64,000 nt of DNA from Rhodocaloribacter litoris. Its GTDB lineage: Bacteria > Bacteroidota > Rhodothermia > Rhodothermales > ISCAR-4553. This document shows positions 35,584-43,669 of the stretch, one piece after another (positions within the stretch are counted from its first letter, which is position 1; every line of letters starts with the position of its first letter). Location of the stretch: positions 3,334,400 through 3,398,399 of the forward strand of contig NZ_CP076718.1 in assembly GCF_011682235.2 (NCBI RefSeq), in the 5' to 3' direction. The notes beneath the pieces were generated by a model. It saw only the letters and a list, made by a program, of their open reading frames with translations, made no database searches and was not told the origin of the DNA. The translations under genes and the position numbers were made by a program.

Positions 35584-37365
35584 CTAGAGCCAGAGCAGCC
35601 CGATCATCGTGATCGCGATGATCGTGACGAGCAGGTTGACGATCAGGCCCGACTTGATGAAGTCGGTGAAGTGGTAGCCGCCCGCGGACCAGACCATCAG
35701 GTTGGTCTGGTAGCCGATGGGCGTCAGGAAGCTGGCCGAGGCGGCCACGGCCACGGCCACGGCGAACGCCTCCGGCGGGACGCCGAGCTCCTGGGAGGCC
35801 GCCAGGCCGATGCCCAGGGTGAGGGCGGCGGCGGCGTTGTTCGTGATCACTTCGGTGACCAGGCTCGTTGCCACGAAGAGCGCCGCCACGACCCCTATCG
35901 TCCCGAAGACGGAAGCCTTGTCGATCATGAGGTGGGCCGCCGCGGCGGCCAGGCCGGTGCGGTCGACGGCCATCCCGATACCCAGTGCGGCGGCGATGAC
36001 GAGCAGGACCGGGAAGTCGACGGCCCGGCGGGCGTCCTGAAGGCGCAGGCAGCCGGTCACGATCATGGCCAGGGCGCCGAGGAATGCCGTCGTTACGATG
36101 TCGGCCACGTCCAGGGCGGCGAAGAGGATGACGCCGGCCAGGATGAGGAGGGCCAGCGGGGCCTTCCCGGTCTGCAGTTTCACCCTTTCGGGACGCCGGG
36201 GCGCCACCAGGTAGAACTCGTCCCGTTGCCGGTTCCATCGCTGGTCGAAGCCGTTGCGGGCTTCGATCAGCAGCAGGTCTCCGGCTTCGAGGGGGACGCG
36301 GCTCAGCGGCCCCTCGATCGTCGTCGCATGACGATAGATGCCCAGCACGATACCCTGATACTTTTCCCGAAACCCCACCTCCCGCAGGCTTTTGCCGACG
36401 AGGCTGGAGGTGGGCGCTACGACGGCTTCGTAGAGCGGCAGGGTGGTGTGGGACGTGGGGGCCACCTCCTGCTGAACCCGCGACAGCCCCGGCCGCTCCA
36501 GCAGCCGGTCCAGCACCAGGGCGCTACCCAGAAACGAGAGCACGTCGCCCTCACGAAGGAGGGTCTGGGGCGAAGACGGGATGATGTCTTCTCCGCGGCG
36601 CAGGTGGACCAGGTAGGCGTCTTCGAGGGAGCGAAGCCCGGCTTCTTCGACGGACAGCCCGGCCAGCGGGGAGCCGGGAGCCACGCGCAACTCGAACATA
36701 CATTGCCGCAGGCCTTCTTCAACCCGGGGACGGGCCTTGCTGCGGTCGGGAAGGAAACGGTGCCCGATGAGGGCGAAGTACAGGATCACGCCCAGGGCCA
36801 CGGGAATGCCGACGCCGGCCAGATCGAAGAGGCCCAGGCTGCCATGGCCGGAGGCCTCCATGAGCCCGGCCACCAGCAGGTTCGTCGAGGTGCCGATGAG
36901 GGTCGTCATGCCGCCCACGATGGTGCCGAACGAGAGGGGGATCATCAGTTTCGAGACGGGCACGCCCGTTTTCTCGCACCAGGCCCGCACGCGCGGGATG
37001 AGCATGGCCACGATGGGGGTGTTGTTGAGAAAGGCTGACATTGCGGCGGTTGTCAGCATGAGACGTGCCGTAACGAGGGACAGGCGCCGTGTGGAACGGG
37101 GAAAAACCAGCCGGTCGGCCATCTGAAGCGCCCCCGTGTGTTGCAGCCCGGCGGCGATGACGAAGAGGGCACCCACGGCCAGGACCGCTTTGTTGGCGAA
37201 CCCGGCGAAGGCTTCTTCCGGCGTGAGCACGCCGAAGAGCAGGAGCAGGCCCAGGCACCCCGGCAGGATCAGCTCCGGGCGAGCCAGCTCTTTGAGCAAC
37301 GCCACGAACATGAGCAGGAGGATGCCCAGCGTGATCCAGGCGTCCCAGCCTAGCACAGGAGCCAT
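35584..37365 (-). CDS. SLC13/DASS-family transporter with two RCK-C domains
   Basis: A 593-residue integral membrane protein. Helices occupy about residues 5-190 and 390-593, and the central cytosolic part (about 200-370) contains two TrkA-C/RCK-C-type domains (LAGLSVEEAGLRSLEDAYLV and LVGKSLREVGFREKYQGIVL). This matches the bacterial SLC13 permeases that probably move dicarboxylates, sulfate or other anions with sodium. Conserved NNTPIVAMLIP and ITNNAAAALT elements are present, equivalent to the SNT motifs. The ATG at 37365 begins the first helix. It precedes the susC operators but has no evident role in glycan import, and may be an independent transcription unit. Confidence 0.88.
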   Translation of the reverse strand: MAPVLGWDAWITLGILLLMFVALLKELARPELILPGCLGLLLLFGVLTPEEAFAGFANKAVLAVGALFVIAAGLQHTGALQMADRLVFPRSTRRLSLVTARLMLTTAAMSAFLNNTPIVAMLIPRVRAWCEKTGVPVSKLMIPLSFGTIVGGMTTLIGTSTNLLVAGLMEASGHGSLGLFDLAGVGIPVALGVILYFALIGHRFLPDRSKARPRVEEGLRQCMFELRVAPGSPLAGLSVEEAGLRSLEDAYLVHLRRGEDIIPSSPQTLLREGDVLSFLGSALVLDRLLERPGLSRVQQEVAPTSHTTLPLYEAVVAPTSSLVGKSLREVGFREKYQGIVLGIYRHATTIEGPLSRVPLEAGDLLLIEARNGFDQRWNRQRDEFYLVAPRRPERVKLQTGKAPLALLILAGVILFAALDVADIVTTAFLGALAMIVTGCLRLQDARRAVDFPVLLVIAAALGIGMAVDRTGLAAAAAHLMIDKASVFGTIGVVAALFVATSLVTEVITNNAAAALTLGIGLAASQELGVPPEAFAVAVAVAASASFLTPIGYQTNLMVWSAGGYHFTDFIKSGLIVNLLVTIIAITMIGLLWL

Positions 37366-37586
37366 AGGGGGCAGAAAGGATGTGACCGGGGGGCGGTCCG
37401 TCGTCGGAGCCCCGGAAGCGCCGCCGCACCCGGTTTTCGGATGCCCGGGTGCCACGCGGCGTTCTCGAAGCACCCTGCGTCTTGCCCGGATCCCGATCCG
37501 ACTCCTGATCGGGGCAAAGGATTCCGGGGAAAGTATCCCGGCCGGTGCGTCTCGCGGGGCCTGCGTTTCCGTGAGGCCGGCGGATT

Positions 37587-38651
37587 TCAGCCGGAGAGAT
37601 GGGCCAGGAGGCCGGGGATTTCCGCGTGATCCTTGTACCAGATCGGCGTGACGCCGAGCTCTTTCAGCACCTTCGTGTTCTGCTCGACGCCCACCTGCTC
37701 GACGGCCTCCAGGATGCCCCGGATCTGTTCTTGCCAGCTCGGTCCCTTCCGGGCCACGCCCTTGATGCCGCTTCGCTCGAAGCGCTCCATGTAGGTGATG
37801 GCGCGTTCGTGGATGGCGCGCAGGTCGGCTTCGGAGGGCTGGCGTGGCGGGGGCATCTGCAGCAGGGCGTATTGCTCGCAGGGCAGGGCGGTGCGCGTGA
37901 GCGCGTCGAGCAGCCGCCGCATGTTACGGTCCGAGAGGGAGAGCCCGATCATGAGCCCGACCGTGCCGGACATGCTATGGAGTTGCACCAGGTTCGACCA
38001 GGAGTAGGCGTCCTGTGCGGCCAGATGGTACTGGTCCTCGGTGAAGACGATCTGGCTGGCGGTTGAGCCCTCGCCCGAAGGGGGCACGTAGCCGTGGACG
38101 TGGTAGATGGGCAGCGTGCCGGGCCGGAGGGGCGCCGGGCGCCAGAGCGGCTGCACGTCCCGGCCGTTCAGGGCTACCTCCAGCAGGCAGTCGTAGTTGT
38201 AGGTGACCACAGCCCGGACGCCTCCGGCCCCGGCTGCAAGGCCTGCCTCGCAGAGCCGGGCCACGGCGTCGAGGGTGGTGTTGCCGGACCGGAGCTCCCG
38301 GGGGTCGAGGGCCAGGTAGGCCGGGTCATCGCCGAAGCCGGCATAGAGGGTGGCTCGAAGGTCGGCCAGGAAGTCGTCCTGGTTGTCGTAGTGCAGCCGG
38401 ATCTTGCGGGCCGTGATTTCGAGCGGCTCCTCGCGGTGGGCCAGTTGCCACTCGGCGATGGCGAAGAGGTAGTTCGGAAAGGGACGCCAGCCGGGCAGGT
38501 GGACCCTGCTGATGGCGGTGAAATACATCGCCAGCACGAGGCGCTCCCAGGTGGGCAGGCCGCTGGCGACCGAGACGCCTGCGCCCAGGTACAGGGTCAG
38601 GTCGTTCGCACGAAAGGCCGCGCGCAGGCGGTCGAGGGCGTCGTCGCTCAT
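37587..38651 (-). CDS. Stand-alone SIR2-like (SIR2_2-type) protein, putative NAD-consuming effector
   Basis: A 354-residue protein with a SIR2-like Rossmann domain. Key elements are GAGVS at 23-27 (NAD binding), TYNYD at 150-154, the catalytic His in HVHG at 184-187, and GLSLSDRNMRRLL at 236-248. It lacks the four zinc-binding cysteines of true sirtuins, so it belongs to the SIR2_2 class that is common in anti-phage systems, where these proteins deplete NAD. It is the last gene of a compact unit with an SDR and a SdpI-like protein, 12 bases from the latter. Its defensive role is inferred from the family. The catalytic residues appear intact. Confidence 0.85.
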   Translation of the reverse strand: MSDDALDRLRAAFRANDLTLYLGAGVSVASGLPTWERLVLAMYFTAISRVHLPGWRPFPNYLFAIAEWQLAHREEPLEITARKIRLHYDNQDDFLADLRATLYAGFGDDPAYLALDPRELRSGNTTLDAVARLCEAGLAAGAGGVRAVVTYNYDCLLEVALNGRDVQPLWRPAPLRPGTLPIYHVHGYVPPSGEGSTASQIVFTEDQYHLAAQDAYSWSNLVQLHSMSGTVGLMIGLSLSDRNMRRLLDALTRTALPCEQYALLQMPPPRQPSEADLRAIHERAITYMERFERSGIKGVARKGPSWQEQIRGILEAVEQVGVEQNTKVLKELGVTPIWYKDHAEIPGLLAHLSG

Positions 38652-38663
38652 GGCGTCGGGGGG

Positions 38664-39002
38664 CTACAGCCCGCGTGCGTACCGGTACGTTTCGAGGCAC
38701 GGGACCAGGTAGAGGAGCGGGGCGAGGGCGAACAACCATACCGGCAGGCTGGCTTCCTCCTCCAGGGGAACGAAAAACGCCGCCAGCCCGATCAGGAGCA
38801 GAACCGTCGACCAGAAGATCATGCGCCGGGCTCCGTAGCGGTTGATGTCGTACCACAGCGCCTCGGATTCGAAGGCTTTCCTGAAGCGGACTCCGTAGAG
38901 CCGGTTCGGTTTTACCCGGCCCCGGAGCAAGGGGAGGGACAGACCGATACCCAGCAGGGCACAGAGAACGTTCGTCAGGCCGAGGAAGATGCCGGGGTTC
39001 AT
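38664..39002 (-). CDS. SdpI-like membrane protein
   Basis: A 112-residue protein with three hydrophobic helices (residues about 5-25, 62-82 and 88-106). The loop KPNRLYGVRFRKAFESEALWYDINRYGAR carries the SdpI/YhfL-type pattern N-x-x-YG-x-R followed by W-x-x-x-N-x-x-x-G; here W is at YDIN-flanking position EALWYDIN. SdpI of B. subtilis gives immunity to the SdpC toxin, but most homologues are uncharacterised. Its ATG overlaps the SDR stop by one base (TGATG), so translation is coupled, and it is 12 bases before the SIR2-like gene. Confidence 0.78.
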   Translation of the reverse strand: MNPGIFLGLTNVLCALLGIGLSLPLLRGRVKPNRLYGVRFRKAFESEALWYDINRYGARRMIFWSTVLLLIGLAAFFVPLEEEASLPVWLFALAPLLYLVPCLETYRYARGL

Positions 39003-39760
39003 CAGTGGACGTAGCTGCCGGCGTTGATGTCGATGGTGCATCCGGTGGCGTGGTCGGCCAGGCCGCTGGCCAGGAGCACGACGAAGGGCGCCAGGTCCTC
39101 CGGCTCCGTCAGGCGGTCGAGCGCCAGGTCGGCCAGGACATGGCGCTCGCCGTAGGTGTCGATGAAGTCGCGGGCCATGTCGGTGCGGACGAAGCCGGGG
39201 GCCAGGGTAAAGGCACAGACGTTGTCTTTGCCGAACCCGCGGGCGATGGAGCGGGTCAGGGCCACCAGCCCGCCTTTCGAGGCCGCGTAGGTCATGTATT
39301 CGGGGGTGTCTCCCCGGAAGGCGGCGCGGGAGGCGACGTTGATGATCCGCCCGCCGCCGTGCGTCCGGAAATGTTGCAGCGCCCGGCGGCACAGCAGTTC
39401 GGCGGCCCGGAGGTTGATCGCCATCGTGCGGTGCCAGGCGGCGGCCCAGTCGGCCGTCGGGGCGTCGAGCGGCGTCTCCAGGGCGATGCCGGCATTGTTG
39501 ACGAGCGTGTGGAGGCGCCCGTAAGCGGCCACGACGTCGTCGAAGAGACGTTCGCAGGCGTCGAGGTCGGCCAGGTCGGCGGGGAAGACGCGGGCGCCCC
39601 GACCGAGTTCGGCGGCCAGGGTCTCGGCCTCGTCCCGGTGACGGTGGCAGTGGAGCGCCACCTGGGCCCCGGCACCGGCCAGCGCCCTTGCCAGCGCCCG
39701 CCCGATGCCCCGGCTGGCACCGGTGACCAGGATGTGCTGTCCGGTGAGGTCAAGCTTCAT
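39002..39760 (-). CDS. Short-chain dehydrogenase/reductase (FabG-like)
   Basis: A 252-residue classical SDR using NAD(P)H. It shows the cofactor motif TGASRGIG (13-20), NNAG at 88-91, the catalytic Ser144 (NVAS), Tyr158 and Lys162 (YAASK), and a C-terminal CTIDINAGSYVH. It resembles 3-oxoacyl-ACP reductases, but the substrate cannot be deduced. The ATG at 39760 is chosen because the Rossmann fold begins directly after it, although no Shine-Dalgarno is seen. It is the first gene of a three-gene unit with the SdpI-like and SIR2-like proteins. A terminator with an embedded promoter element lies just upstream. Confidence 0.92.
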   Translation of the reverse strand: MKLDLTGQHILVTGASRGIGRALARALAGAGAQVALHCHRHRDEAETLAAELGRGARVFPADLADLDACERLFDDVVAAYGRLHTLVNNAGIALETPLDAPTADWAAAWHRTMAINLRAAELLCRRALQHFRTHGGGRIINVASRAAFRGDTPEYMTYAASKGGLVALTRSIARGFGKDNVCAFTLAPGFVRTDMARDFIDTYGERHVLADLALDRLTEPEDLAPFVVLLASGLADHATGCTIDINAGSYVH

Positions 39761-39787
39761 GAGGAAGGGGTGGGGGCGGTCGGCATG

Positions 39788-39823
39788 AAAAAACGCTGCG
39801 CGGCTCCCAAGATACGCGCAGCG
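39788..39823 (-). terminator. Terminator of the upstream gene with a promoter -7 element in its loop
   Basis: On the minus strand CGCTGCGCG (39815-39823), a 12-base loop (39803-39814) and CGCGCAGCG (39794-39802) form a perfect 9-bp stem followed by six Ts (39788-39793). It is 26 bases past the stop of the small membrane protein gene. The loop reads TATCTTGGGAGC, which includes the same TATCTTG element found before the tRNA and other genes. Confidence 0.82.
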
Positions 39824-39849
39824 TCGTTGAAAAACACCGGCGAGGGCGT

Positions 39850-40122
39850 TCAGTCGTCCACGTGCCGGATGTCGCCGTGACAGGCCTCCCGGATGCACCG
39901 GCAGACGCGGTAGAGGACGATCACGGCGCCGAGGGCCAGCCCCGTATAGAGGGCTATCTCGCTGGCATCGGCCCAGCTCAGCACCCCGAAGGCGACCATG
40001 CTGCTGCCCAGCGCCACGCTCCCGGCGGCGACGGCCGCCAGCGCCACCACCATCAGGGCAACGTGATCCAGGAGCCAGTCGAGCATCCCGGAATCCTGAT
40101 TTTGCAGGGCATCGTTTTCCAT
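39850..40122 (-). CDS. Small two-helix membrane protein of unknown function
   Basis: A 90-residue protein with two hydrophobic helices (about residues 20-45 and 52-72: LDHVALMVVALAAVAAGSVA and ADASEIALYTGLALGAVIVL) and a Cys-containing C-terminal tail (YRVCRCIREACHGDIRHVDD). The start at 40122 is chosen because an in-frame upstream extension is low-complexity and Pro-rich. I do not recognise the family. It is divergent from the Bat operon and ends in an intrinsic terminator. Confidence 0.65.
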   Translation of the reverse strand: MENDALQNQDSGMLDWLLDHVALMVVALAAVAAGSVALGSSMVAFGVLSWADASEIALYTGLALGAVIVLYRVCRCIREACHGDIRHVDD

Positions 40123-40173
40123 GGCCGGGTGGGGGGCTGGAGCGGGAGGGCCGGTGTACATAAGAAGAGCGTA

Positions 40174-40181
40174 TACGTTTG
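40174..40181 (+). promoter_or_regulatory. Possible -7 element of the Bat operon
   Basis: TACGTTTG matches the Bacteroidota -7 consensus TAnnTTTG exactly and lies 142 bases before the first Bat-operon gene, in the AT-richer centre of the divergent region. No convincing upstream TTG is present. Confidence 0.35.
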
Positions 40182-40322
40182 TAAAGTCAAGGGTCTGCCG
40201 GCGGAACTTTCTTCCTGTTTCGGCCGGTTGGGCACAGGCTGTAGCGGCCGGTGCAGAAAAAGGCACAACATGTCGGGCGCTGGGTCGTTATAGGTTTCCC
40301 GTCCGGATATGCCACCGTGCCG

Positions 40323-41201
40323 ATGATCCCCAGAGAGCTTTTCAAAAAGATTCGCCAGATCGAGATCCGCACGCGCGGGCTCGTCCACGACATCTTTGGC
40401 GGGGAATACCATTCCGCCTTCAAAGGACAGGGAATCGAGTTTTCCGAAGTCCGCCCCTATCAGATCGGGGATGACATCCGCACCATCGACTGGAACGTTT
40501 CGGCCCGCAGCGGGGAGACCTATGTCAAAATCTTCGAGGAGGAACGGGAGCAGACGTTGATGCTGCTGGTAGACGTGTCGGGTTCGGAGGATTTCGGCTC
40601 GAAGGAGAAGTTCAAGCGGGAGGTGGCGGCCGAGATTTGCGCGGTGGCGGCCTTCAGTGCCATCCAGAACAACGACAAGGTGGGGTTGTTGCTTTTCACG
40701 GACCGGGTGGAGCGGTTCGTCCCGCCGAAGAAGGGACGGCGGCACGTGCTCCGGCTCATCCGCGACCTGTTTGCGCACACGCCCCAGTCGACGGGGACGA
40801 ACCTGTCCGTGGCGTTGCAGCATGCGCTGCATGTGCTGCGGCGGCGTTCCATTGTGCTGATCGTCAGCGACTTTTTCGACGACGGTTTCGAGCCGGCCCT
40901 GCGGGCGCTGGCCCGCCGGCACGACACCGTCGCGATTCACCTGCAGGATCCCCGGGAAGAGGAGTTGCCGGCCGTCGGGCTGGTGGAACTGACGGACCCG
41001 GAGACGGGTGAGACGGTCCTGCTGGACACGTGGAGCCGCTCGGCCCGCCGCGTCTTCGCCGAGCAGGCCTATGCCCGCCGGCAGCGCACGGCCGGCCTGT
41101 TGCGCCGGCTGCACGTCGATCACGTGCCGATCCGCACCGATGAAGGCTACGTCGAGCCGCTGATTCGCTTCTTCCGCCATCGCAACCGCAAGGGTCGATG
41201 A
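40323..41201 (+). CDS. DUF58-domain protein, first gene of the Bat operon
   Basis: A 292-residue cytosolic protein with a VWA-like fold. The opening MIPRELFKKIRQIEIRTRGL, the central GEYHSAFKGQGIEFSEVRPY and the DUF58 block DDIRTIDWNVSARSGETYVK are diagnostic. DUF58 proteins are encoded between the MoxR ATPase and the Bat VWA proteins and probably act as adaptors for MoxR. The ATG at 40323 was preferred to a start 24 codons upstream because family members begin MIP-E-(I/L)-x-KK. MoxR itself is not present upstream, where the strand changes. The stop overlaps the next start (ATGA). Confidence 0.92.
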   Translation: MIPRELFKKIRQIEIRTRGLVHDIFGGEYHSAFKGQGIEFSEVRPYQIGDDIRTIDWNVSARSGETYVKIFEEEREQTLMLLVDVSGSEDFGSKEKFKREVAAEICAVAAFSAIQNNDKVGLLLFTDRVERFVPPKKGRRHVLRLIRDLFAHTPQSTGTNLSVALQHALHVLRRRSIVLIVSDFFDDGFEPALRALARRHDTVAIHLQDPREEELPAVGLVELTDPETGETVLLDTWSRSARRVFAEQAYARRQRTAGLLRRLHVDHVPIRTDEGYVEPLIRFFRHRNRKGR

Positions 41202-42781
41202 TGCGAGGTTTCTTTTTCGAAGGCATCGTGCGCCTGGGAGCCGGGTTGTTGCTATGCGGAGGCCTGGCGGGGCTGCCGGCGCAGGCGCAGCGCGTCGCGG
41301 CGGTGGCCTCTGCGGACAGCGTGACCGTCGGGGAGCGGTTTTACCTCACCCTCCTCATCGACCACGCCGCCGTGGAGCGACCGCGCCTGCCCGACGAGGC
41401 GCCGGCCGAAGTCGATTCGGTCACCGGCAAGGTGCGCCTCGGCGACCTGGAGCTGATCCGGCAGGTGAGCCGTGCCCGGCGCGCCCTGGCCGCCGGCATG
41501 ATGCGGGACAGCGTCGTCTACGAGGTGACCACCTTCGCGCTGGACACGGCGTTCGTCCCGCCGATTCCGGTGGAGCTGGCGGCCGAGGGCGACACGGCGA
41601 CGGTGTTTTCCGAACCCCTCCAGGTGTTCGTGACCTCGCTGGTGCCGCCCGACGCCGCCGACATCCGTGATCTGGCACCCCTGGTCGATTTTCCCCGGCC
41701 GCTCTGGCCCTGGATGCTGCTGGGTGGTGTATTGCTGATGCTGGTCGGGTTGCTGGTCTATTCCCGGCGGCAGCGCCCGTCGCCGGCGGCCGTCCCGGTG
41801 GCCCCGCCGCCTGCCCCGCTCTCGCCATTCGAAGAGGCCGTGCAACGCCTGCAGCATCTGGAACGCATCGACCTTTCGGTGCCGGAGGCCATCAAACCGT
41901 TCTACGTGGATCTTTCCGAGACGCTGCGCCGGTATCTGAGTCGCCGGCTGGGGGTGGCGGCGCTGGAGCACACCACCCGCGAGCTCGTTCACGATCTCCA
42001 CGGGGTGGCCCGGCAGGGGCGCCTGAAGCCGGAACTCCCGGAGGCGGTCCGTGAGATCCTCGAACTGGCCGACTTTGCCAAGTTCGCCGATGCCCGGCCA
42101 CCGGTGGCCCGGGGCAAGGAGGCCCTGCGGCGTGCGCGGGCTACGGTGCAGGCGATAGAGCTGCAGCAGGCGCATGCCATGGACGGCCAGGCCGGTGTGG
42201 AGGCGCCCCCGGCGCCGGCCGGTCCCGCCTCCGGTGCCCCACCCGGGGCGACGAACGGGCGCGCCCGGCACGACGGCCCCTCGAAACGCCGCCGCTCTGG
42301 CCGCGTCACGCGGCCCATCGTGTACCTCCTGGCCGGGGTGACGGTGGCCGGCGGCGTGCTGGCGTGGGGCTACGGCGGCCCCGGCGCGGCGTTGCCGTTC
42401 ATGCTGGCCCTCGCCGTCTTCGTGGCGATCCGGCCGTTCGTGCCGGCGGACCGGCGCCCCTGGCTGGAAACGCTCTCCGTGCAGGCCGGGTTGTATGCAT
42501 GGCTGCTCGGCGGGTACGTGTGGGCACCCGAACTGGTGGCCCACCCCGGGCTGGCCAGCGCCGAGGTGGTGCTGGCCGTGGCCGGGCTGGCCGGGCTGAT
42601 GATCCGGCCGGGACGGCTGCCGGCAGGCCTGCTCGGCCTGCTCCAGCTCGGCGGGCTCGGCCTGCTCCTGCTCGGCGAACCGGCAGCCGTCGCAGCTCCT
42701 CCGGCCGTCGAAGGCGGCCTGCGTCTGCTGGCGCTCGCCACGCTCGGCCTCGGCCTGCGAGCCGGACAAGTGGACACCTGA
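41198..42781 (+). CDS. BatD-like membrane protein of the Bat operon (DUF4381-like)
   Basis: A 527-residue protein: signal peptide (to about residue 30, AQAQ), a periplasmic beta domain (about 35-160), a transmembrane helix (about 170-190), a cytosolic helical domain (about 205-320, including EAVQRLQHLERIDLSVPEAI and DFAKFADARPPV), and a further membrane part with about five helices (360-520). The combination corresponds to the DUF4381-type protein placed between DUF58 and BatA in many Bat operons. The C-terminal helical domain appears to be an addition. Its role is presumably to link the VWA proteins to the membrane. Confidence 0.75.
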   Translation: MMRGFFFEGIVRLGAGLLLCGGLAGLPAQAQRVAAVASADSVTVGERFYLTLLIDHAAVERPRLPDEAPAEVDSVTGKVRLGDLELIRQVSRARRALAAGMMRDSVVYEVTTFALDTAFVPPIPVELAAEGDTATVFSEPLQVFVTSLVPPDAADIRDLAPLVDFPRPLWPWMLLGGVLLMLVGLLVYSRRQRPSPAAVPVAPPPAPLSPFEEAVQRLQHLERIDLSVPEAIKPFYVDLSETLRRYLSRRLGVAALEHTTRELVHDLHGVARQGRLKPELPEAVREILELADFAKFADARPPVARGKEALRRARATVQAIELQQAHAMDGQAGVEAPPAPAGPASGAPPGATNGRARHDGPSKRRRSGRVTRPIVYLLAGVTVAGGVLAWGYGGPGAALPFMLALAVFVAIRPFVPADRRPWLETLSVQAGLYAWLLGGYVWAPELVAHPGLASAEVVLAVAGLAGLMIRPGRLPAGLLGLLQLGGLGLLLLGEPAAVAAPPAVEGGLRLLALATLGLGLRAGQVDT

Positions 42782-42856
42782 CAGCGCGTCGAGAACCCCG
42801 GCTGCCGTCCTCCTCCCGGACCGACATCCAGAACCCCCAACCCGCACTCCGCACGC

Positions 42857-43657
42857 TTGACCCCTCCGTTTTCCGACATACTCGTCCGGCGCCTGGCCCG
42901 GGCACGCCGTGTGGCGGTGTTGACCGGGGCGGGCATCAGCGCCGAGAGTGGCATCGCCACGTTCCGGGATCCCGGCGGGATCTGGGAAAAGTTCAGCCCG
43001 GAGGAACTGGCGAATGTGCGGGCTTTCCTGCGCAACCCGGAGCTGGTGCAGGGATGGTATGCCCATCGCCGGCGCCTCGTCGAGCAGGCCGTGCCGAACC
43101 CGGGTCATGAGGCGCTGGCCGCCCTCGAACGCATGGTGCCGGACTTCACCCTGATCACCCAGAACGTGGACGGCCTGCACCAGCGGGCCGGCAGCCGTGG
43201 CGTCGTCGAACTCCACGGCAACCTGACCCGCAGCTATTGCATCGACTGCCGGCGCCTCGCCACGGCCGAAGACCTGGATGCGCTGGCCGAGGGGGTGCCG
43301 GCCCGGTGCCCGGATTGCGGCGGGCTCATCCGCCCGGATGTCGTCTGGTTCGGTGAGTACTTGCCCGTGGCGGCTTTCGAGGCGGCCGAGGCGGCGGCCC
43401 GGCGTGCCGAGGTGTTCCTGAGCATCGGGACGAGCGCGGTGGTCTACCCGGCGGCGGGGCTTCCCCTGCTGGCCCGCGAGCACGGTGCCTACGTGGCCGA
43501 GGTCAACCTCACACCGAGCGCCATCGCCGGGTACGTGGACGAGGTGGTCGAAGGGGCGGCGGGCGCCGTGCTGCCCCGGCTCGTGCAGGCCGTCCGGGCC
43601 GCAAGCCGGGAAACGACCCCGGCCTCCGGCGTACAAAACGGGCGCAAAGAAGCTTGA
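42857..43657 (+). CDS. cobB: NAD-dependent protein deacylase (sirtuin, SIRT5/CobB-like)
   Basis: A 266-residue sirtuin. It has the NAD motif LTGAGISAESGIATFR (22-37), QNVD (102-105), catalytic His120 (VELHGN), and a zinc site formed by Cys128, Cys131, Cys151 and Cys154. Tyr68 and Arg71 (WYAHR) reproduce the YxxR pair that binds acidic acyl groups, so desuccinylase or demalonylase activity is likely in addition to deacetylation. The start is a TTG, since no in-frame ATG precedes the NAD motif. The gene is inserted in the Bat operon, 12 bases before batA, an unusual location. Confidence 0.93.
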   Translation: MTPPFSDILVRRLARARRVAVLTGAGISAESGIATFRDPGGIWEKFSPEELANVRAFLRNPELVQGWYAHRRRLVEQAVPNPGHEALAALERMVPDFTLITQNVDGLHQRAGSRGVVELHGNLTRSYCIDCRRLATAEDLDALAEGVPARCPDCGGLIRPDVVWFGEYLPVAAFEAAEAAARRAEVFLSIGTSAVVYPAAGLPLLAREHGAYVAEVNLTPSAIAGYVDEVVEGAAGAVLPRLVQAVRAASRETTPASGVQNGRKEA

Positions 43658-43669
43658 GGCAAGAACGCG

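Noticed and set aside
37492-37513. Inverted repeat CCCGATC/GATCGGG downstream of the SIR2-like gene as a terminator
   Set aside because: The stem is only 7 bp and there is no T-tract on either strand.
38664-39002. SdpI-like protein as immunity to a local toxin
   Set aside because: No SdpC-like toxin or bacteriocin gene is in the neighbourhood, so immunity is not claimed.
42857-43657. Sirtuin and SIR2-like protein (37.6 kb) as parts of one system
   Set aside because: They are on opposite strands in separate operons. One is a zinc-binding deacylase, the other a SIR2_2-type protein. Only the fold is shared.
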